The notes under the pieces: generated by a model
What the model was told of the DNA's origin: nothing
Database searches by the model: none
What the model saw: only the letters and a program-made list of their open reading frames with translations
Part shown: one piece after another, positions 1-8,686 of the stretch
Position numbering within the stretch: position 1 is the stretch's first letter
How the letters are laid out: each line of letters starts with the position of its first letter
Assembly (NCBI GenBank): GCA_028697555.1
Contig: JAQVEX010000013.1
Location: forward strand, 1 to 47,659
Reading direction: 5' to 3'
From: Lentimicrobiaceae bacterium
GTDB lineage: Bacteria; Bacteroidota; Bacteroidia; Bacteroidales; UBA4417
DNA length: 47,659 bases
Translations under genes and position numbers: made by a program

Positions 1-169
1 GAAAGGTGTATGGTGTATGGGCTAGTTTCGAGTTTTGAGTTAGGAGTCAGGAGTTTAGAGAGTCAGAACTCTCCGAAACTTTGGGACAGAACTCAGAACT
101 AACACGTACCACGCAACACGTACCCTAAACAAGCCAACGGCTAAGAGCCAATAGCCAACAGCCAAAGGC
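1..169. repeat. Heptanucleotide mosaic repeat, locus 1
   Basis: Non-coding stretch built from 7-bp words that change every few units while the period stays at 7. Units seen: GGTGTAT twice (5-18); GAGTTTT, GAGTTAG, GAGTCAG, GAGTTTA (30-57); CAGAACT twice (87-100); ACACGTA, CCACGCA, ACACGTA (102-122); AGCCAAC, GGCTAAG, AGCCAAT, AGCCAAC, AGCCAAA (132-166). A degenerate palindromic core CTCCGAAACTTTGGGAC lies at 71-87. AGTTTTGAGTT (31-41) and AACTCAGAACT (90-100) are inverted copies with one mismatch. It lies beyond the 3' end of miaA and probably continues left of the window. Confidence 0.85.
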
Positions 170-210
170 ATTTATCAGACGACAATAAATATTTTTATAT
201 TTTAAAAAAA

Positions 211-1140
211 CTACGTTTTGTAATTAATAATATAATCAATAGCTCTCTGTGTGTTTACTTTCAGCCCGTCAGACAGGTTTAACCAAAATATTTCAATTCC
301 TTTTTTCTGCATATTTCTGTACCAAGTCATTTGTCTTTTTGAAAACTGATGAATAGCGATTTCTAAACCATTTTTCATCGTTTCAAAATCAATTTCGTTA
401 AGCAAATAAGATGTGATGAATTTGTATTCAAGTCCGTAATATTTCAAATTATCGGGACTAATGCCACTATTGATAAGACTTTCAACTTCTTCAATCATTC
501 CTTCCTTAAGCCGTTTTTCAAGACGCAGGTCTATGTTTTTAATAATATTTTTTCTTTCGTCAGTAATGCCGATAACAGGCGAAGGATAAAGTTTTTGCGG
601 TTTCTCAGAATTATCCGAATTGTTTTCCGCTTTTGCAATTATCAATGCCTTAATAAGTCTGTTGCGGTCTTCCGTATCGGTTGTGTTGTGGAGCGTTTTT
701 AATGATTTTAGCTCTTCAATAAGTTCTGCATCGCTGTAAGCAGCATACTTATCAATATTTTCTTTACTAAAATCGGCTTGAGGCAAATTGTAGTCTAACA
801 AAACCGTATTCAAATACAAACCGCTACCACCGCACAGAATAGGAGTCTTGTTTTTGCTTTTTATTGCATTGTACGCAGCAATAAAATCGTTTTTGTAATT
901 GTAGATATCATATTTTTCGCCAGCATCAACAATATCAATAAGATGTACAGGAATTTTTTCTCCGCAATAATTATAATCGTCGATATCTTTTCCCGTTCCA
1001 ATGTCCATTCCCCTATAAACCTGACGAGAATCGGCACTAATAATTTCCGTTTTAAAATAATGAGCAATACCGACTGCCAATTTGGTTTTTCCAACGGCAG
1101 TAGGACCCAAAACTGTTATTAACGGTATATGCGACAACAT
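211..1140 (-). CDS. miaA: tRNA dimethylallyltransferase MiaA
   Basis: Transfers a dimethylallyl group to N6 of A37 in tRNAs that read codons starting with U. The protein has the P-loop GPTAVGKT at residues 12-19, the family motif ADSRQVYRGMDIGTGK from residue 36 (Asp37 is the expected catalytic base) and GGSGLYLNTVL in the middle. The length of 309 aa is normal for the family. I start at the ATG at 1140; an upstream TTG in frame at 1167 would add nine residues that the family does not need. It is divergent from rsmG, with only 80 bp between the start codons. No clear promoter was found on the minus strand. Confidence 0.95.
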   Translation of the reverse strand: MLSHIPLITVLGPTAVGKTKLAVGIAHYFKTEIISADSRQVYRGMDIGTGKDIDDYNYCGEKIPVHLIDIVDAGEKYDIYNYKNDFIAAYNAIKSKNKTPILCGGSGLYLNTVLLDYNLPQADFSKENIDKYAAYSDAELIEELKSLKTLHNTTDTEDRNRLIKALIIAKAENNSDNSEKPQKLYPSPVIGITDERKNIIKNIDLRLEKRLKEGMIEEVESLINSGISPDNLKYYGLEYKFITSYLLNEIDFETMKNGLEIAIHQFSKRQMTWYRNMQKKGIEIFWLNLSDGLKVNTQRAIDYIINYKT

Positions 1141-1181
1141 TTTGCAAATATGCAAAAAAATACTCAATACTGCATCTTTTA

Positions 1182-1213
1182 TTGATAATAATTAAAATGA
1201 AAATGTACCTTTG
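1182..1213 (+). promoter_or_regulatory. Bacteroidota-type promoter for rsmG
   Basis: TTG at 1182-1184, a 21-bp spacer and TACCTTTG at 1206-1213 match the phylum consensus TTG-N19..21-TAnnTTTG. The rsmG ATG begins only 7 bp after the -7 box, so the mRNA should be leaderless or nearly so. The TTG is also the first codon of an upstream extension of the rsmG reading frame, which argues against using that extension as the start. Confidence 0.75.
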
Positions 1214-1220
1214 CATAAAT

Positions 1221-1841
1221 ATGGAGGCGATTACAAAATATTTTACAAATCTTAATGCGGTTCAGCTGAAGCAATTTCAGGAGATGAAAGAATTGTACGG
1301 CTATTGGAACGAGAGGATTAATTTGATTAGTCGCAAAGATTTCGATTCCTTTTATTTGCATCATGTGTTGCATTCGTTGAGCATTTGTAAAATTATAAGT
1401 TTTACCGATAATACAAAAATTATTGATGTCGGCACAGGTGGCGGGTTCCCCGGAATACCTTTGGCTATAATGTTTCCTAATTGCGATTTTGTTTTGGTAG
1501 ATTCTATTCAAAAGAAAACCAATGCAGTCAAGCAGATAGCTGCCGATTTGAGTTTAAAAAATGTAGAAGTCATAACCGGTAGAATTGAAGAAATGGATAT
1601 CAAGTCGCATTTTGTTGTAAGTCGTGCCGTTACTCAATTGCCTGTTTTTGTAAAATGGATTAAGGGGAAAATTGTCAGCGAAAATTTTAATGAGCTGAAA
1701 AACGGTATTTTGTACCTAAAAGGAGGTGATTTTGAAGACGAAATTAAAAAAATAAAAAATAAAGTTGTGCAATATCCAATTTCCGATTTCTTTGCAGAAC
1801 CGTATTTTGAGACCAAAAAAATTGTATATATAAAAGCGTAG
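1221..1841 (+). CDS. rsmG: 16S rRNA (guanine(527)-N7)-methyltransferase RsmG
   Basis: SAM-dependent methyltransferase acting on G527 of 16S rRNA. The SAM-binding loop reads IIDVGTGGGFPGIPLAI, followed by an acidic strand (VLVDS) and the KKTNAV helix, all diagnostic of RsmG/GidB. The N-terminal NERINLISRKD segment and HHVLHSL are also typical. The start at 1221 gives 206 aa beginning MEAITKYF, which fits the family; it lies immediately after a TAnnTTTG box. The next gene follows after 19 bp and may be cotranscribed. Confidence 0.95.
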   Translation: MEAITKYFTNLNAVQLKQFQEMKELYGYWNERINLISRKDFDSFYLHHVLHSLSICKIISFTDNTKIIDVGTGGGFPGIPLAIMFPNCDFVLVDSIQKKTNAVKQIAADLSLKNVEVITGRIEEMDIKSHFVVSRAVTQLPVFVKWIKGKIVSENFNELKNGILYLKGGDFEDEIKKIKNKVVQYPISDFFAEPYFETKKIVYIKA

Positions 1842-1860
1842 AATAAAAAACCACAAAACA

Positions 1861-2439
1861 ATGACAAAAAAAGTAATATTATTTTTAATTATAATTATCA
1901 TTTCGCTAAGTTCCACAAGCTGTCTGACTTGCGAAAAGAAAGAGTACGTTTTTCAGGTTTTAAAGGACAATAAAATACGTCTGACAATCAAATATTTAAA
2001 TATTTTTTCATCGCTGATTGATTCGGTTCAGGAAATAGACCACGATTACGACGAGTTGATAAACATGTGGTTGGAAGGCGACAAAATTGAAAGAGATTTT
2101 CCAAAAGCAAAGAAAGTGAAAAAGCGTTTGTATGTGGAAAAAGGCGAGCTTAACGGCGAGATAACAATGACTTTCGATAACTATCAAGATGCGCGTTTGT
2201 ACCGATATTTAAACAACGATTTTTTCATGTTCAGCATGTCGTCGGTTAACGACGATGGCGAAAATTTCTTTCAATCAAACGGTGATTTTGGTGGCGATAT
2301 GATGCCGGTGGTTTTTTGGTCGAAGGAAGAAAAAATACTGAGGCTAGTTACAAAAATTGCAACACCCGACTCAACCTGCGTCAGTATGGCAAGCATGTGG
2401 GAAAATAGATACAAAAAGAGGCGAATTTCGGCTCCTTAA
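1861..2439 (+). CDS. Putative lipoprotein of unknown function
   Basis: The 192-aa product starts with a lysine-containing n-region, a strongly hydrophobic stretch (residues 5-16) and a Ser-Thr-Ser-Cys21 lipobox, so it is probably a lipoprotein. The -3 residue of the lipobox is Ser rather than the usual Leu. The mature part is mixed alpha/beta, rich in Asp, Lys and aromatic residues, and matches no family I recognise. It sits 19 bp after rsmG on the same strand and its stop is 1 bp from the stop of the convergent beta-barrel gene, leaving no room for a separate terminator. Confidence 0.7.
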   Translation: MTKKVILFLIIIIISLSSTSCLTCEKKEYVFQVLKDNKIRLTIKYLNIFSSLIDSVQEIDHDYDELINMWLEGDKIERDFPKAKKVKKRLYVEKGELNGEITMTFDNYQDARLYRYLNNDFFMFSMSSVNDDGENFFQSNGDFGGDMMPVVFWSKEEKILRLVTKIATPDSTCVSMASMWENRYKKRRISAP

Positions 2440-2440
2440 A

Positions 2441-3082
2441 CTAGAACGAAAGCCCCAACGAGACGTAAACAGCTGAATGTTTTACGTCCGGAAAAGTATA
2501 TTTGTTGCCAAGAATGGTGTTTTCTTTTCCTAATGTTTTCACACCGTAGTTGTATCTAAGCGATAGCTCCAGACTTCTACTAACTAACGAAGCTCCAAAA
2601 GCCAAACCGTAGTCCAATTCGTTGAGATTAACTTTTTTAAAGTCATCTTTTACCTGAGCTACTATATTGTTGTTATCGCTATTGCTTGTAAGTGATTTTT
2701 TATTAATAAGATACGAAAAATACGGTCCGGCATGCACATGGAGAATATCTATAATTGCAATGTCAAGTAAAACAGGCAATTCAATGTAGTCGGTCGATGA
2801 TGTAGTGTTAATTTCCACATTACCAAATTTCGACATTTCTATTTTCGAGCCTTTTTGAGTGTATAGTAGTTCAGTTTGTAGCGATAAAAGACTAACTACA
2901 GGCAAACGCAAATATACTCCTGCGTTGAAGCCATATTTTAAGTTTTCATCATCAATTTTTTCGTCATCCGAAAGGTAACTTGTGATGTTTAAACCGCCTT
3001 TTATACCGAATCTTACTTGCGAATTAGCAATCAATGTAGTAGTCGCTAATAATAAAACTAAAGCTATTTTTAAATATTTCAT
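2441..3082 (-). CDS. Outer-membrane beta-barrel protein (PorT/OMP_b-brl type)
   Basis: The 213-aa product has a signal peptide (about residues 1-21, ending near ANSQ), then VRFGIKGGLNITSYL. That opening Gly-rich strand is typical of the small beta-barrel family common in Bacteroidota. Alternating hydrophobic strands follow, and the C-terminus ends in aromatic Phe (VYVSLGLSF), as expected for BAM-dependent insertion. Substrate or role cannot be told from sequence. The short gap to the DUF2141 gene upstream (86 bp) may carry a promoter, but I found no clear TAnnTTTG box. Confidence 0.8.
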   Translation of the reverse strand: MKYLKIALVLLLATTTLIANSQVRFGIKGGLNITSYLSDDEKIDDENLKYGFNAGVYLRLPVVSLLSLQTELLYTQKGSKIEMSKFGNVEINTTSSTDYIELPVLLDIAIIDILHVHAGPYFSYLINKKSLTSNSDNNNIVAQVKDDFKKVNLNELDYGLAFGASLVSRSLELSLRYNYGVKTLGKENTILGNKYTFPDVKHSAVYVSLGLSF

Positions 3083-3168
3083 AGTACTCTGTTTTTAAGA
3101 TTATACATAACTTACATACTTTTTGTGTTAATTTTAGTTAGTAAGTTTGTCCCATATTCGCTTATTTA

Positions 3169-3630
3169 TTAGAAGTAAATTAATTTTATTGTCAGATAAG
3201 TTGTTTTATTAGCTTCAACCAAAAACTCGCATTCGTCCATTCGTGGCGACCTTGTAAGCACTTTAGGGTTAGTTGAAAAGCCAAAACCTTCTTTTGGAAG
3301 ACCTATAACGTTGCTATTCATTTTTCCGTCATTATTTGCGTCGTGAAGTACGGCAATAGCATATTTACCGGGAGTTATATTTTCAAAAACGAATTTAGCC
3401 GTATTATCTTTATTTATTTCGGTACAACCTTTTTTGAAAAATAAATTATCATTGTTAAATCTGTTTGGAGAACTCTCGTAGAGAGCGATGAATAGTGAGC
3501 CCTTATCATTTTTTAGGTTTGTGAAATTTATTTCTACTTTTCCCAAATTTTGTGATATCAAAAGGGAAGGACAAAAAAACAAAAACACTAATATTGTCAG
3601 TATTGAAGATATTTTTGTGTTTATTTTCAT
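3169..3630 (-). CDS. DUF2141 domain secreted protein
   Basis: The 153-aa product has a signal peptide (hydrophobic residues ~9-25, ending SQN) and one DUF2141 domain. The recognisable core is YAIAVLHDANNDGKMNSN followed by GLPKEGFGFS, with an Asp/Asn-rich loop that looks calcium-binding and the LPKEGFGF signature. DUF2141 proteins are small secreted beta-sandwich proteins of unknown role. It is divergent from the ROK gene, with about 120 bp between start codons. Confidence 0.8.
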   Translation of the reverse strand: MKINTKISSILTILVFLFFCPSLLISQNLGKVEINFTNLKNDKGSLFIALYESSPNRFNNDNLFFKKGCTEINKDNTAKFVFENITPGKYAIAVLHDANNDGKMNSNVIGLPKEGFGFSTNPKVLTRSPRMDECEFLVEANKTTYLTIKLIYF

Positions 3631-3721
3631 AATTCAATTGTTTTTATGGTAAAATTCTGATTAAATATGATACAATAACTATTCCTTATTGTTAGAATAA
3701 CGAAAATTAATATTTAATTAT

Positions 3722-3729
3722 TATCTTTG
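3722..3729 (+). promoter_or_regulatory. -7 box for the ROK kinase gene
   Basis: TATCTTTG matches TAnnTTTG and lies 23 bp before the ATG at 3753. No TTG is present at the usual 19-21 bp upstream spacing, so the call rests on the -7 element and its position. Confidence 0.5.
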
Positions 3730-3752
3730 TGAGATTAAAAAAAAACAGAGTC

Positions 3753-4691
3753 ATGGAAAAAAAAGATAATAAAAACGTTATTGGTGTTGATATTGGAGGC
3801 ACCCATATTACAGCTTGTGCAGTTGATGTTAATTCAGACAAAATTTTAAGTAAAACTAAAGTTGAAGCCGATATTGACAACAAAGCCGAAGCTGATGTGA
3901 TAATAAATAAATGGAGTAGTGTAATTGAGAAGTGTTTTAACAAAACCGAAAATTGCAGCAATATCGTATGCGTTGCTATACCCGGTCCTTTTGATTACGC
4001 CAATGGAATAGGTTTGTACGAAGGCAACGACAAATATCCTTTGCTTAAAGATGTTAATATAAAACAAAAGTTGGAGCAGAGTTTAAGTAAATACGATATT
4101 GAGGTGCGTTTTGTTAACGATGCGTTGGCATTTGCTATTTCGGAAGCCAATACTGCGGAGGCAAAAGCTATAAGTAAGACTATTGTGCTAACCCTTGGAA
4201 CAGGTTTCGGTTCGGCGTTTATGGATAATGGTTTGCCTGTATTGGAAGGTGAAACAGTCCCTGAGCACGGCTGTTTGTGGTATATTCCTTTCAAATCTGG
4301 TATTGCCGACGATTATTTCTCAACACGTTGGTTCGAAACATCGTACTATCACGTTTCGGGTGTTGAAATTGAAGGTGTTAAAATGTTAAATAATCTTGCA
4401 CAAAAAGATATTGTGGCTAAGTCGGTATTTGAGAAAATGGGAACTAATTTAGCTGAATTTTTGCATCCGCACATAAAGCAGTTTGGAGCTGAACAAATTA
4501 TTTTAGGCGGCAATATTGCCAAGGCAAATGAATTGTTTTTGCCGTCTTTTGTTGAGAAATTAAAAGAGTTTGAAATAGAAGTAAAAATTTTAATCACCAA
4601 ACATTTTCAAGATTCGGCTATTATTGGAGTTACAATGTTGGCTGACGATTCGTACTACGAAAAAATTAAGCCAATGCTGAAAAATATGTAG
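3753..4691 (+). CDS. ROK family sugar kinase-like protein
   Basis: The N-terminal VIGVDIGGTHITACAVD is the phosphate-1 motif of the ROK/ASKHA fold. VAIPGPFDY, FVNDALAFAISEA (with the catalytic Asp) and LTLGTGFGSAF are further family motifs, and LGGNIA near the C-terminus is the adenosine motif. Likely a glucokinase or N-acetylhexosamine kinase. The usual ROK zinc motif (His then CxCGxxGC) is absent; the corresponding region reads VPEHGCLW. The start at 3753 (312 aa) is preferred to an upstream GTG at 3729, which overlaps the promoter box. Confidence 0.85.
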   Translation: MEKKDNKNVIGVDIGGTHITACAVDVNSDKILSKTKVEADIDNKAEADVIINKWSSVIEKCFNKTENCSNIVCVAIPGPFDYANGIGLYEGNDKYPLLKDVNIKQKLEQSLSKYDIEVRFVNDALAFAISEANTAEAKAISKTIVLTLGTGFGSAFMDNGLPVLEGETVPEHGCLWYIPFKSGIADDYFSTRWFETSYYHVSGVEIEGVKMLNNLAQKDIVAKSVFEKMGTNLAEFLHPHIKQFGAEQIILGGNIAKANELFLPSFVEKLKEFEIEVKILITKHFQDSAIIGVTMLADDSYYEKIKPMLKNM

Positions 4692-4761
4692 TTTTGGGGA
4701 TTGGTGTTTAGTGTTTTTTTACGATTTTACGACTTTAATGTACACTTATTTAGAATTGTTT

Positions 4762-4769
4762 TACTTTTG
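4762..4769 (+). promoter_or_regulatory. Possible -7 box upstream of a beta-barrel gene
   Basis: TACTTTTG fits TAnnTTTG and would give a leader of roughly 125 nt before the ATG at 4900. No -33 element is evident. The 208-bp gap between the ROK gene and 4900 holds nothing else I can name. Confidence 0.3.
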
Positions 4770-4899
4770 TTTAGTTGACAGAATATTAGATATTGTGGGG
4801 AAAATTGTAGCATTTCGTTTTAATGTCTTGCAGCAAAATCAACTATTGGCAGAGTAACAGCACAGATAAATTAAATATTAACACTTAAATATTATTGAA

Positions 4900-5613
4900 A
4901 TGAAAAAACTGAAAATTATAGCAATTATTTTATTGTCATTTTGTTTTATTACAAAAGTTTATTCACAGAGTAGTATTTCCGTCCATGTAGGACCTTCTTT
5001 TCCCCTTTCTGACTTTGGCTTAAGTAAGATGATTGATGAAGATTCTGAAGAAGTCATTACGAATGAGGGTTGTGCTGCAATTGGTTTAAATGGCGGTTTG
5101 CAATACGTGTACACATTCTCGAAAATTGGATTAGGCGTATTTGGTGGCGTTGATTTTAACTATAACGGATTACAAAAAAGCAGTAGAAGAGATTTTGAAA
5201 GAATATTTGAAGAAGATGGCATTGATGATATCAAAATAGAATACTTTAAGTACGTCAATGTCCCAATAAGTGTCGGTTTGAATTATACTTATGAAGGTGA
5301 TGGTATGATTGGAGTGTTTGCCAATGCGGGTGTAGCTCTTAACTTATTAAAAATGACCAACATGAAATTAAGTTCCGAAGTTGAAGAGGAAGCTTTAAAA
5401 GTTAAGATGGACTTAGCTAGCAATTTAGGATTTAAAGCTGGTGCCGGTATTTTATTCGCTAAAAAGTATTTCGTTTCTATCGATTACTATGGCTTAGGAA
5501 AACACGAGATTGACGGTGAAATCAAAGAAATGGAACGGGTGGATTTGATAGTAGGTTTTGATATTGAACGCAAAGTAGATTTGCTTACAGTGTCATTGGG
5601 AATTAGGTTCTAA
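4900..5613 (+). CDS. Outer-membrane beta-barrel protein
   Basis: The 237-aa product has a signal peptide (residues 1-22, ending VYSQ) and a mature part opening with ISVHVGPSFPLSDFG. Amphipathic beta strands follow, and the last strand LLTVSLGIRF ends in Phe. This is the small OMP beta-barrel type. A long Glu/Asp-rich segment in the first half (EDGIDDIKIEYF and neighbours) may be an extracellular loop. It is similar in layout to, but not an evident copy of, the 2441-3082 protein. A hairpin right after the stop marks its 3' end. Confidence 0.8.
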   Translation: MKKLKIIAIILLSFCFITKVYSQSSISVHVGPSFPLSDFGLSKMIDEDSEEVITNEGCAAIGLNGGLQYVYTFSKIGLGVFGGVDFNYNGLQKSSRRDFERIFEEDGIDDIKIEYFKYVNVPISVGLNYTYEGDGMIGVFANAGVALNLLKMTNMKLSSEVEEEALKVKMDLASNLGFKAGAGILFAKKYFVSIDYYGLGKHEIDGEIKEMERVDLIVGFDIERKVDLLTVSLGIRF

Positions 5614-5618
5614 AAACC

Positions 5619-5637
5619 AAGCTCAAAGCGAGCTTTT
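5619..5637 (+). terminator. Short intrinsic terminator
   Basis: AAGCTC (5619-5624), a 5-nt loop, GAGCTT (5630-5635) and a short T run directly follow the stop of the beta-barrel gene. The stem is only 6 bp, so termination may be weak. Confidence 0.5.
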
Positions 5638-5752
5638 GCATAAGATCGTTAATAAGGATTACGAAGTTTTAGCTATGTTGCACACTAGCTTGAATTAAAA
5701 CCTTGTTCAAAAATATAATGTGCGAGTGTGGTATTTTTTGTTTAAAATATTA

Positions 5753-5760
5753 TACCTTTG
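5753..5760 (+). promoter_or_regulatory. -7 box for the AT-rich two-gene unit
   Basis: TACCTTTG, an exact match to the phylum -7 consensus, lies 55 bp before the ATG at 5816. No TTG sits at the standard upstream spacing. Confidence 0.55.
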
Positions 5761-5815
5761 CTATGTAGATTATTTGTTATATTGATAGTTAAGTGTAAGA
5801 CAAATTATTTTTACA

Positions 5816-6643
5816 ATGAATTTTGACACTATATTAAATTCAATAATTACAGCAACATCAATTTTAGTGGCTGTTGGGTTTCCTTTTATTATACTTATTA
5901 CTACAAATCATAAGAGCCGTAAAGAAAGATTACTCATTGAAATAAAAACTTATTATCCAAGATTAAATGCTTTTAGAGAGTTAATTTCTAAAGTGTCAGC
6001 AACAGGAATTGTTGATAATTATGATAGGTTAAAACAAAAAGCAAAAAAGGAAGAGGGAAAGAAAGAAATTGAAAAAAAAGAATCGTATGGTTTTTATAGA
6101 GCAATTGACTATATTTCAAAAGAATATAGTAAAGATTGTCTAAGTGAATCTATTCACTATAGAATATTCAATTTTGAAGAGATACAAAAATATCATTCAT
6201 ATGCAAATACAATATGGTATGATATTAACTGCCGAACAGACATTGTTAAAGAATTGAATACTTCTCAATTTTCCCAAATGTCGCCATTTGAGAGAGGAAG
6301 AATGCAAGAGATAATATTGTCAATAAATCCAAAATATAAAGATGATGAAATTACAATTGGATTAATAGCTAAGGTTGCTGGAGATATAGAAATGGAAGTA
6401 ATTTATCCGCTTTTATATTTGACACAAAAATATGAAGAACCAATACCACCATTAGTAAAAAAGCTCTTTTTTACTTTATCTTCATCATTACTCGTCGGTG
6501 TGATAATTCCTTTGTTTATGATGCAATATATGTATTTAATGAAGTTATGGATGTTAATTAGCATAGTGTCTTTAATTACTATCTTTTATTCTTTGATAGT
6601 TATTTTTACGGGTAAGTACATTTGGAGAAATGGAAAGAATTAA
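5816..6643 (+). CDS. Membrane protein of unknown function
   Basis: The 275-aa product has one hydrophobic segment at residues ~8-30 and two near the C-terminus (~215-262). Between them lies a long soluble region with a highly charged stretch at ~65-90 (KKEEGKKEIEKKE). That layout suggests a cytoplasmic or periplasmic domain held between an N-terminal anchor and a C-terminal hairpin. I recognise no family. Base composition is visibly more AT-rich than in surrounding housekeeping genes. The next gene starts 22 bp downstream, so the two are probably cotranscribed. Confidence 0.7.
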   Translation: MNFDTILNSIITATSILVAVGFPFIILITTNHKSRKERLLIEIKTYYPRLNAFRELISKVSATGIVDNYDRLKQKAKKEEGKKEIEKKESYGFYRAIDYISKEYSKDCLSESIHYRIFNFEEIQKYHSYANTIWYDINCRTDIVKELNTSQFSQMSPFERGRMQEIILSINPKYKDDEITIGLIAKVAGDIEMEVIYPLLYLTQKYEEPIPPLVKKLFFTLSSSLLVGVIIPLFMMQYMYLMKLWMLISIVSLITIFYSLIVIFTGKYIWRNGKN

Positions 6644-6665
6644 TATTGCTTTAAAAACACAAAAA

Positions 6666-7796
6666 ATGAAAAAAATATTTATACTCAGTTTAATTATTAG
6701 CTTTTTAGTTCCAAGCTTAAAATCTCAAGTTCGTATAAAAATGCAAAGAGAAGGAGGGGTTTATACAATGCCATGCACAGTCAATGGATTGAAATTGCGT
6801 TTTATTTTTGACACAGGTGCCAGTAATGTTTCATTATCTCTTTCGGAGGCAATATTTATGTTAAAAAATGGGTACTTGGAAGAAAGTGATTTACACGGAT
6901 CATCATTATCTCAAATTGCAAATGGAGATATTATAGAAAACACAACAGTTAATTTAAAAGAAATCGAAATAGGAGGAATAAAAATTTATAATGTTGAGGC
7001 AGCAATAATACATAATCTTTCCGCACCACTTTTACTTGGGCAATCTGCTATAAATAAATTAGGAAAAATACAACTTGATGGAGACGAGTTATTAATTATA
7101 GATAGCGATATTGTACCCGATAATTATAAATGCGAACTTGCTTCATCGTTAATTGAAGCAGCAAAAAAACATTATTATGATGATTTATATGCTTTAGCAG
7201 CACATACTTACGTAAAAGCTTATAATTTGTGTCCTAGTGTATTTTCGGAACCTGATATATGCTTCATGGGGCAGTCTTATTATGAAATGGAAGATTATGA
7301 AAACTCAATAAAATTTCTAAGTATGTGGCTTGAGCTTACCCAGGATGATGATGTATATCAGTATTTTCCTATTATGACAATAGCTAAATCGTATATGGTA
7401 TTGGAAAATTATACAAAAGCGGAAATTTTTTATGAAAAAGCTTTTTCAATTGCTAGGGATGATCTTGACAGAAAAATGGGTTGTTTTGGTTTAGGTATTT
7501 TATACTATAAAAAAAAGTCATATTATAAATCAATAGATCATTTCAATGAAAGCCTTGATTATTACCTTAGATATAAAAATATTAATGATTTTGGTGAAGT
7601 ACTTAGGAAAGCATATAAGGGTGAATTTGTAGATAAGCAAATCGGAGAAATTCTTTATAATATTGCCATGAATAATTTAAAACTAGGCGAAATTGATAAA
7701 GCTGAGGAGCTTTTGTATGATGCAGGACGTTTTGGTCATTCTGAAGCAAAGAATTTATGTAAAAAATACGGAATAAGTTTTAAACTTGTAGAATAA
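6666..7796 (+). CDS. Retropepsin-like aspartic protease with TPR repeats
   Basis: The 376-aa product begins with a signal peptide (residues 1-20, ending SLKSQ). A retropepsin-like domain follows at ~22-160: VNGLKLRFIFDTGASNVSL carries the catalytic Asp49-Thr50-Gly51, and APLLLGQSAINKLG is the second conserved strand. Residues ~165-376 are TPR-like helices (YYEMEDYENSIKFL, YTKAEIFYEKAF). Likely a periplasmic or surface peptidase of clan AA; such enzymes usually work as dimers. ATG at 6666 is chosen because an earlier in-frame start (6630) overlaps the preceding gene and would displace the signal peptide. Confidence 0.8.
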   Translation: MKKIFILSLIISFLVPSLKSQVRIKMQREGGVYTMPCTVNGLKLRFIFDTGASNVSLSLSEAIFMLKNGYLEESDLHGSSLSQIANGDIIENTTVNLKEIEIGGIKIYNVEAAIIHNLSAPLLLGQSAINKLGKIQLDGDELLIIDSDIVPDNYKCELASSLIEAAKKHYYDDLYALAAHTYVKAYNLCPSVFSEPDICFMGQSYYEMEDYENSIKFLSMWLELTQDDDVYQYFPIMTIAKSYMVLENYTKAEIFYEKAFSIARDDLDRKMGCFGLGILYYKKKSYYKSIDHFNESLDYYLRYKNINDFGEVLRKAYKGEFVDKQIGEILYNIAMNNLKLGEIDKAEELLYDAGRFGHSEAKNLCKKYGISFKLVE

Positions 7797-7945
7797 CAGG
7801 GTGCTAACCAAAATAGGATATACAAATAAAAATGGAGAATAAAAAAAAGCTCACAATCCTATACTGTATAGGTGGTTGGATGTGCATAATGTTTATTTCC
7901 AAGTATTTTACGCAAAATCCATTTGAACCCAAATACAGCAACCTC

Positions 7946-8671
7946 CTAAAAATTCGGCTTCAAAGCGTACTTCAAGTAGTATTGTTCAATTTTGTTTACT
8001 GCTGTTTCGGCGTCGTCAACAAGTTCGTAAATATCTATATCTTTTTGGCTTACAGTGCCTTTTTCAAGCAATACTTCGTTAATCCAATCAACAAGACCGC
8101 CCCAGTAGCTTTTTCCAACTAAAATAATAGGGAATTTTACCATTTTGTGAGTTTGGATAAGAGTAATAGCTTCGAAAAGCTCGTCAAGTGTGCCGAAACC
8201 TCCTGGCAATACAATATACCCTTGAGAATATTTTGTAAAAATCAGCTTTCTGACAAAGAAATAATCGAAATTCAGAAGTTTATCGTTGTCAATAAAGGGG
8301 TTACCGCCTTGTTCGTGGGGCAGATTTATAGTAAGTCCGACAGACTTGCCACCGCCGAAGTGTGCTCCTTTGTTTGCAGCTTCCATTATTCCGGGTCCAC
8401 CACCTGAAATAATTCCAAATCCTCTTTTGGTCAGAAGGTAAGCAATTTCTTCAGCAAGTTTGTAATATTGATTGTCGGGTTTTAGGCGCGCCGACCCAAA
8501 AATAGAAACGCAAGGACCTATGCGAGCCATTTTTTCAAATCCTTCAACCAATTCGGACATTATTTTAAACACCGACCACGAGTCAGTCGATTTTATCTCC
8601 GTCCAATCTTTAGGAGTTATAGCATCTATAATTCTTTCGTCTTCCGTTTTAAATGTTTTTGAATCGCTCAT
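7946..8671 (-). CDS. LOG family Rossmann-fold protein
   Basis: The 241-aa product carries SGGGPGIMEAANKGA and PGGFGTLDELFEAIT, the two signature motifs of the LOG/TIGR00730 family. In characterised members the GGGxG and PGGxGTxxE motifs bind nucleotide and hydrolyse cytokinin riboside 5'-monophosphate or other NMPs to base plus ribose 5-phosphate. The N-terminal ~45 residues are an extension typical of the longer bacterial members. It lies 15 bp downstream of uvrA on the same strand and may be cotranscribed with it. Confidence 0.9.
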   Translation of the reverse strand: MSDSKTFKTEDERIIDAITPKDWTEIKSTDSWSVFKIMSELVEGFEKMARIGPCVSIFGSARLKPDNQYYKLAEEIAYLLTKRGFGIISGGGPGIMEAANKGAHFGGGKSVGLTINLPHEQGGNPFIDNDKLLNFDYFFVRKLIFTKYSQGYIVLPGGFGTLDELFEAITLIQTHKMVKFPIILVGKSYWGGLVDWINEVLLEKGTVSQKDIDIYELVDDAETAVNKIEQYYLKYALKPNF

Positions 8672-8686
8672 AATAAAAATATTAGT

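Noticed and set aside
1718..1730. Perfect match to the 16S anti-SD (AAAGGAGGTGAT) inside rsmG
   Set aside because: It encodes LKGGDF of rsmG, no start codon lies just downstream, and genes in this window do not use SD sites.
7832..8122. 96-codon plus-strand reading frame after the retropepsin gene
   Set aside because: Only the first ~38 codons lie outside the convergent LOG gene, the product has no recognisable feature, and the rest is antisense to a well-supported gene.
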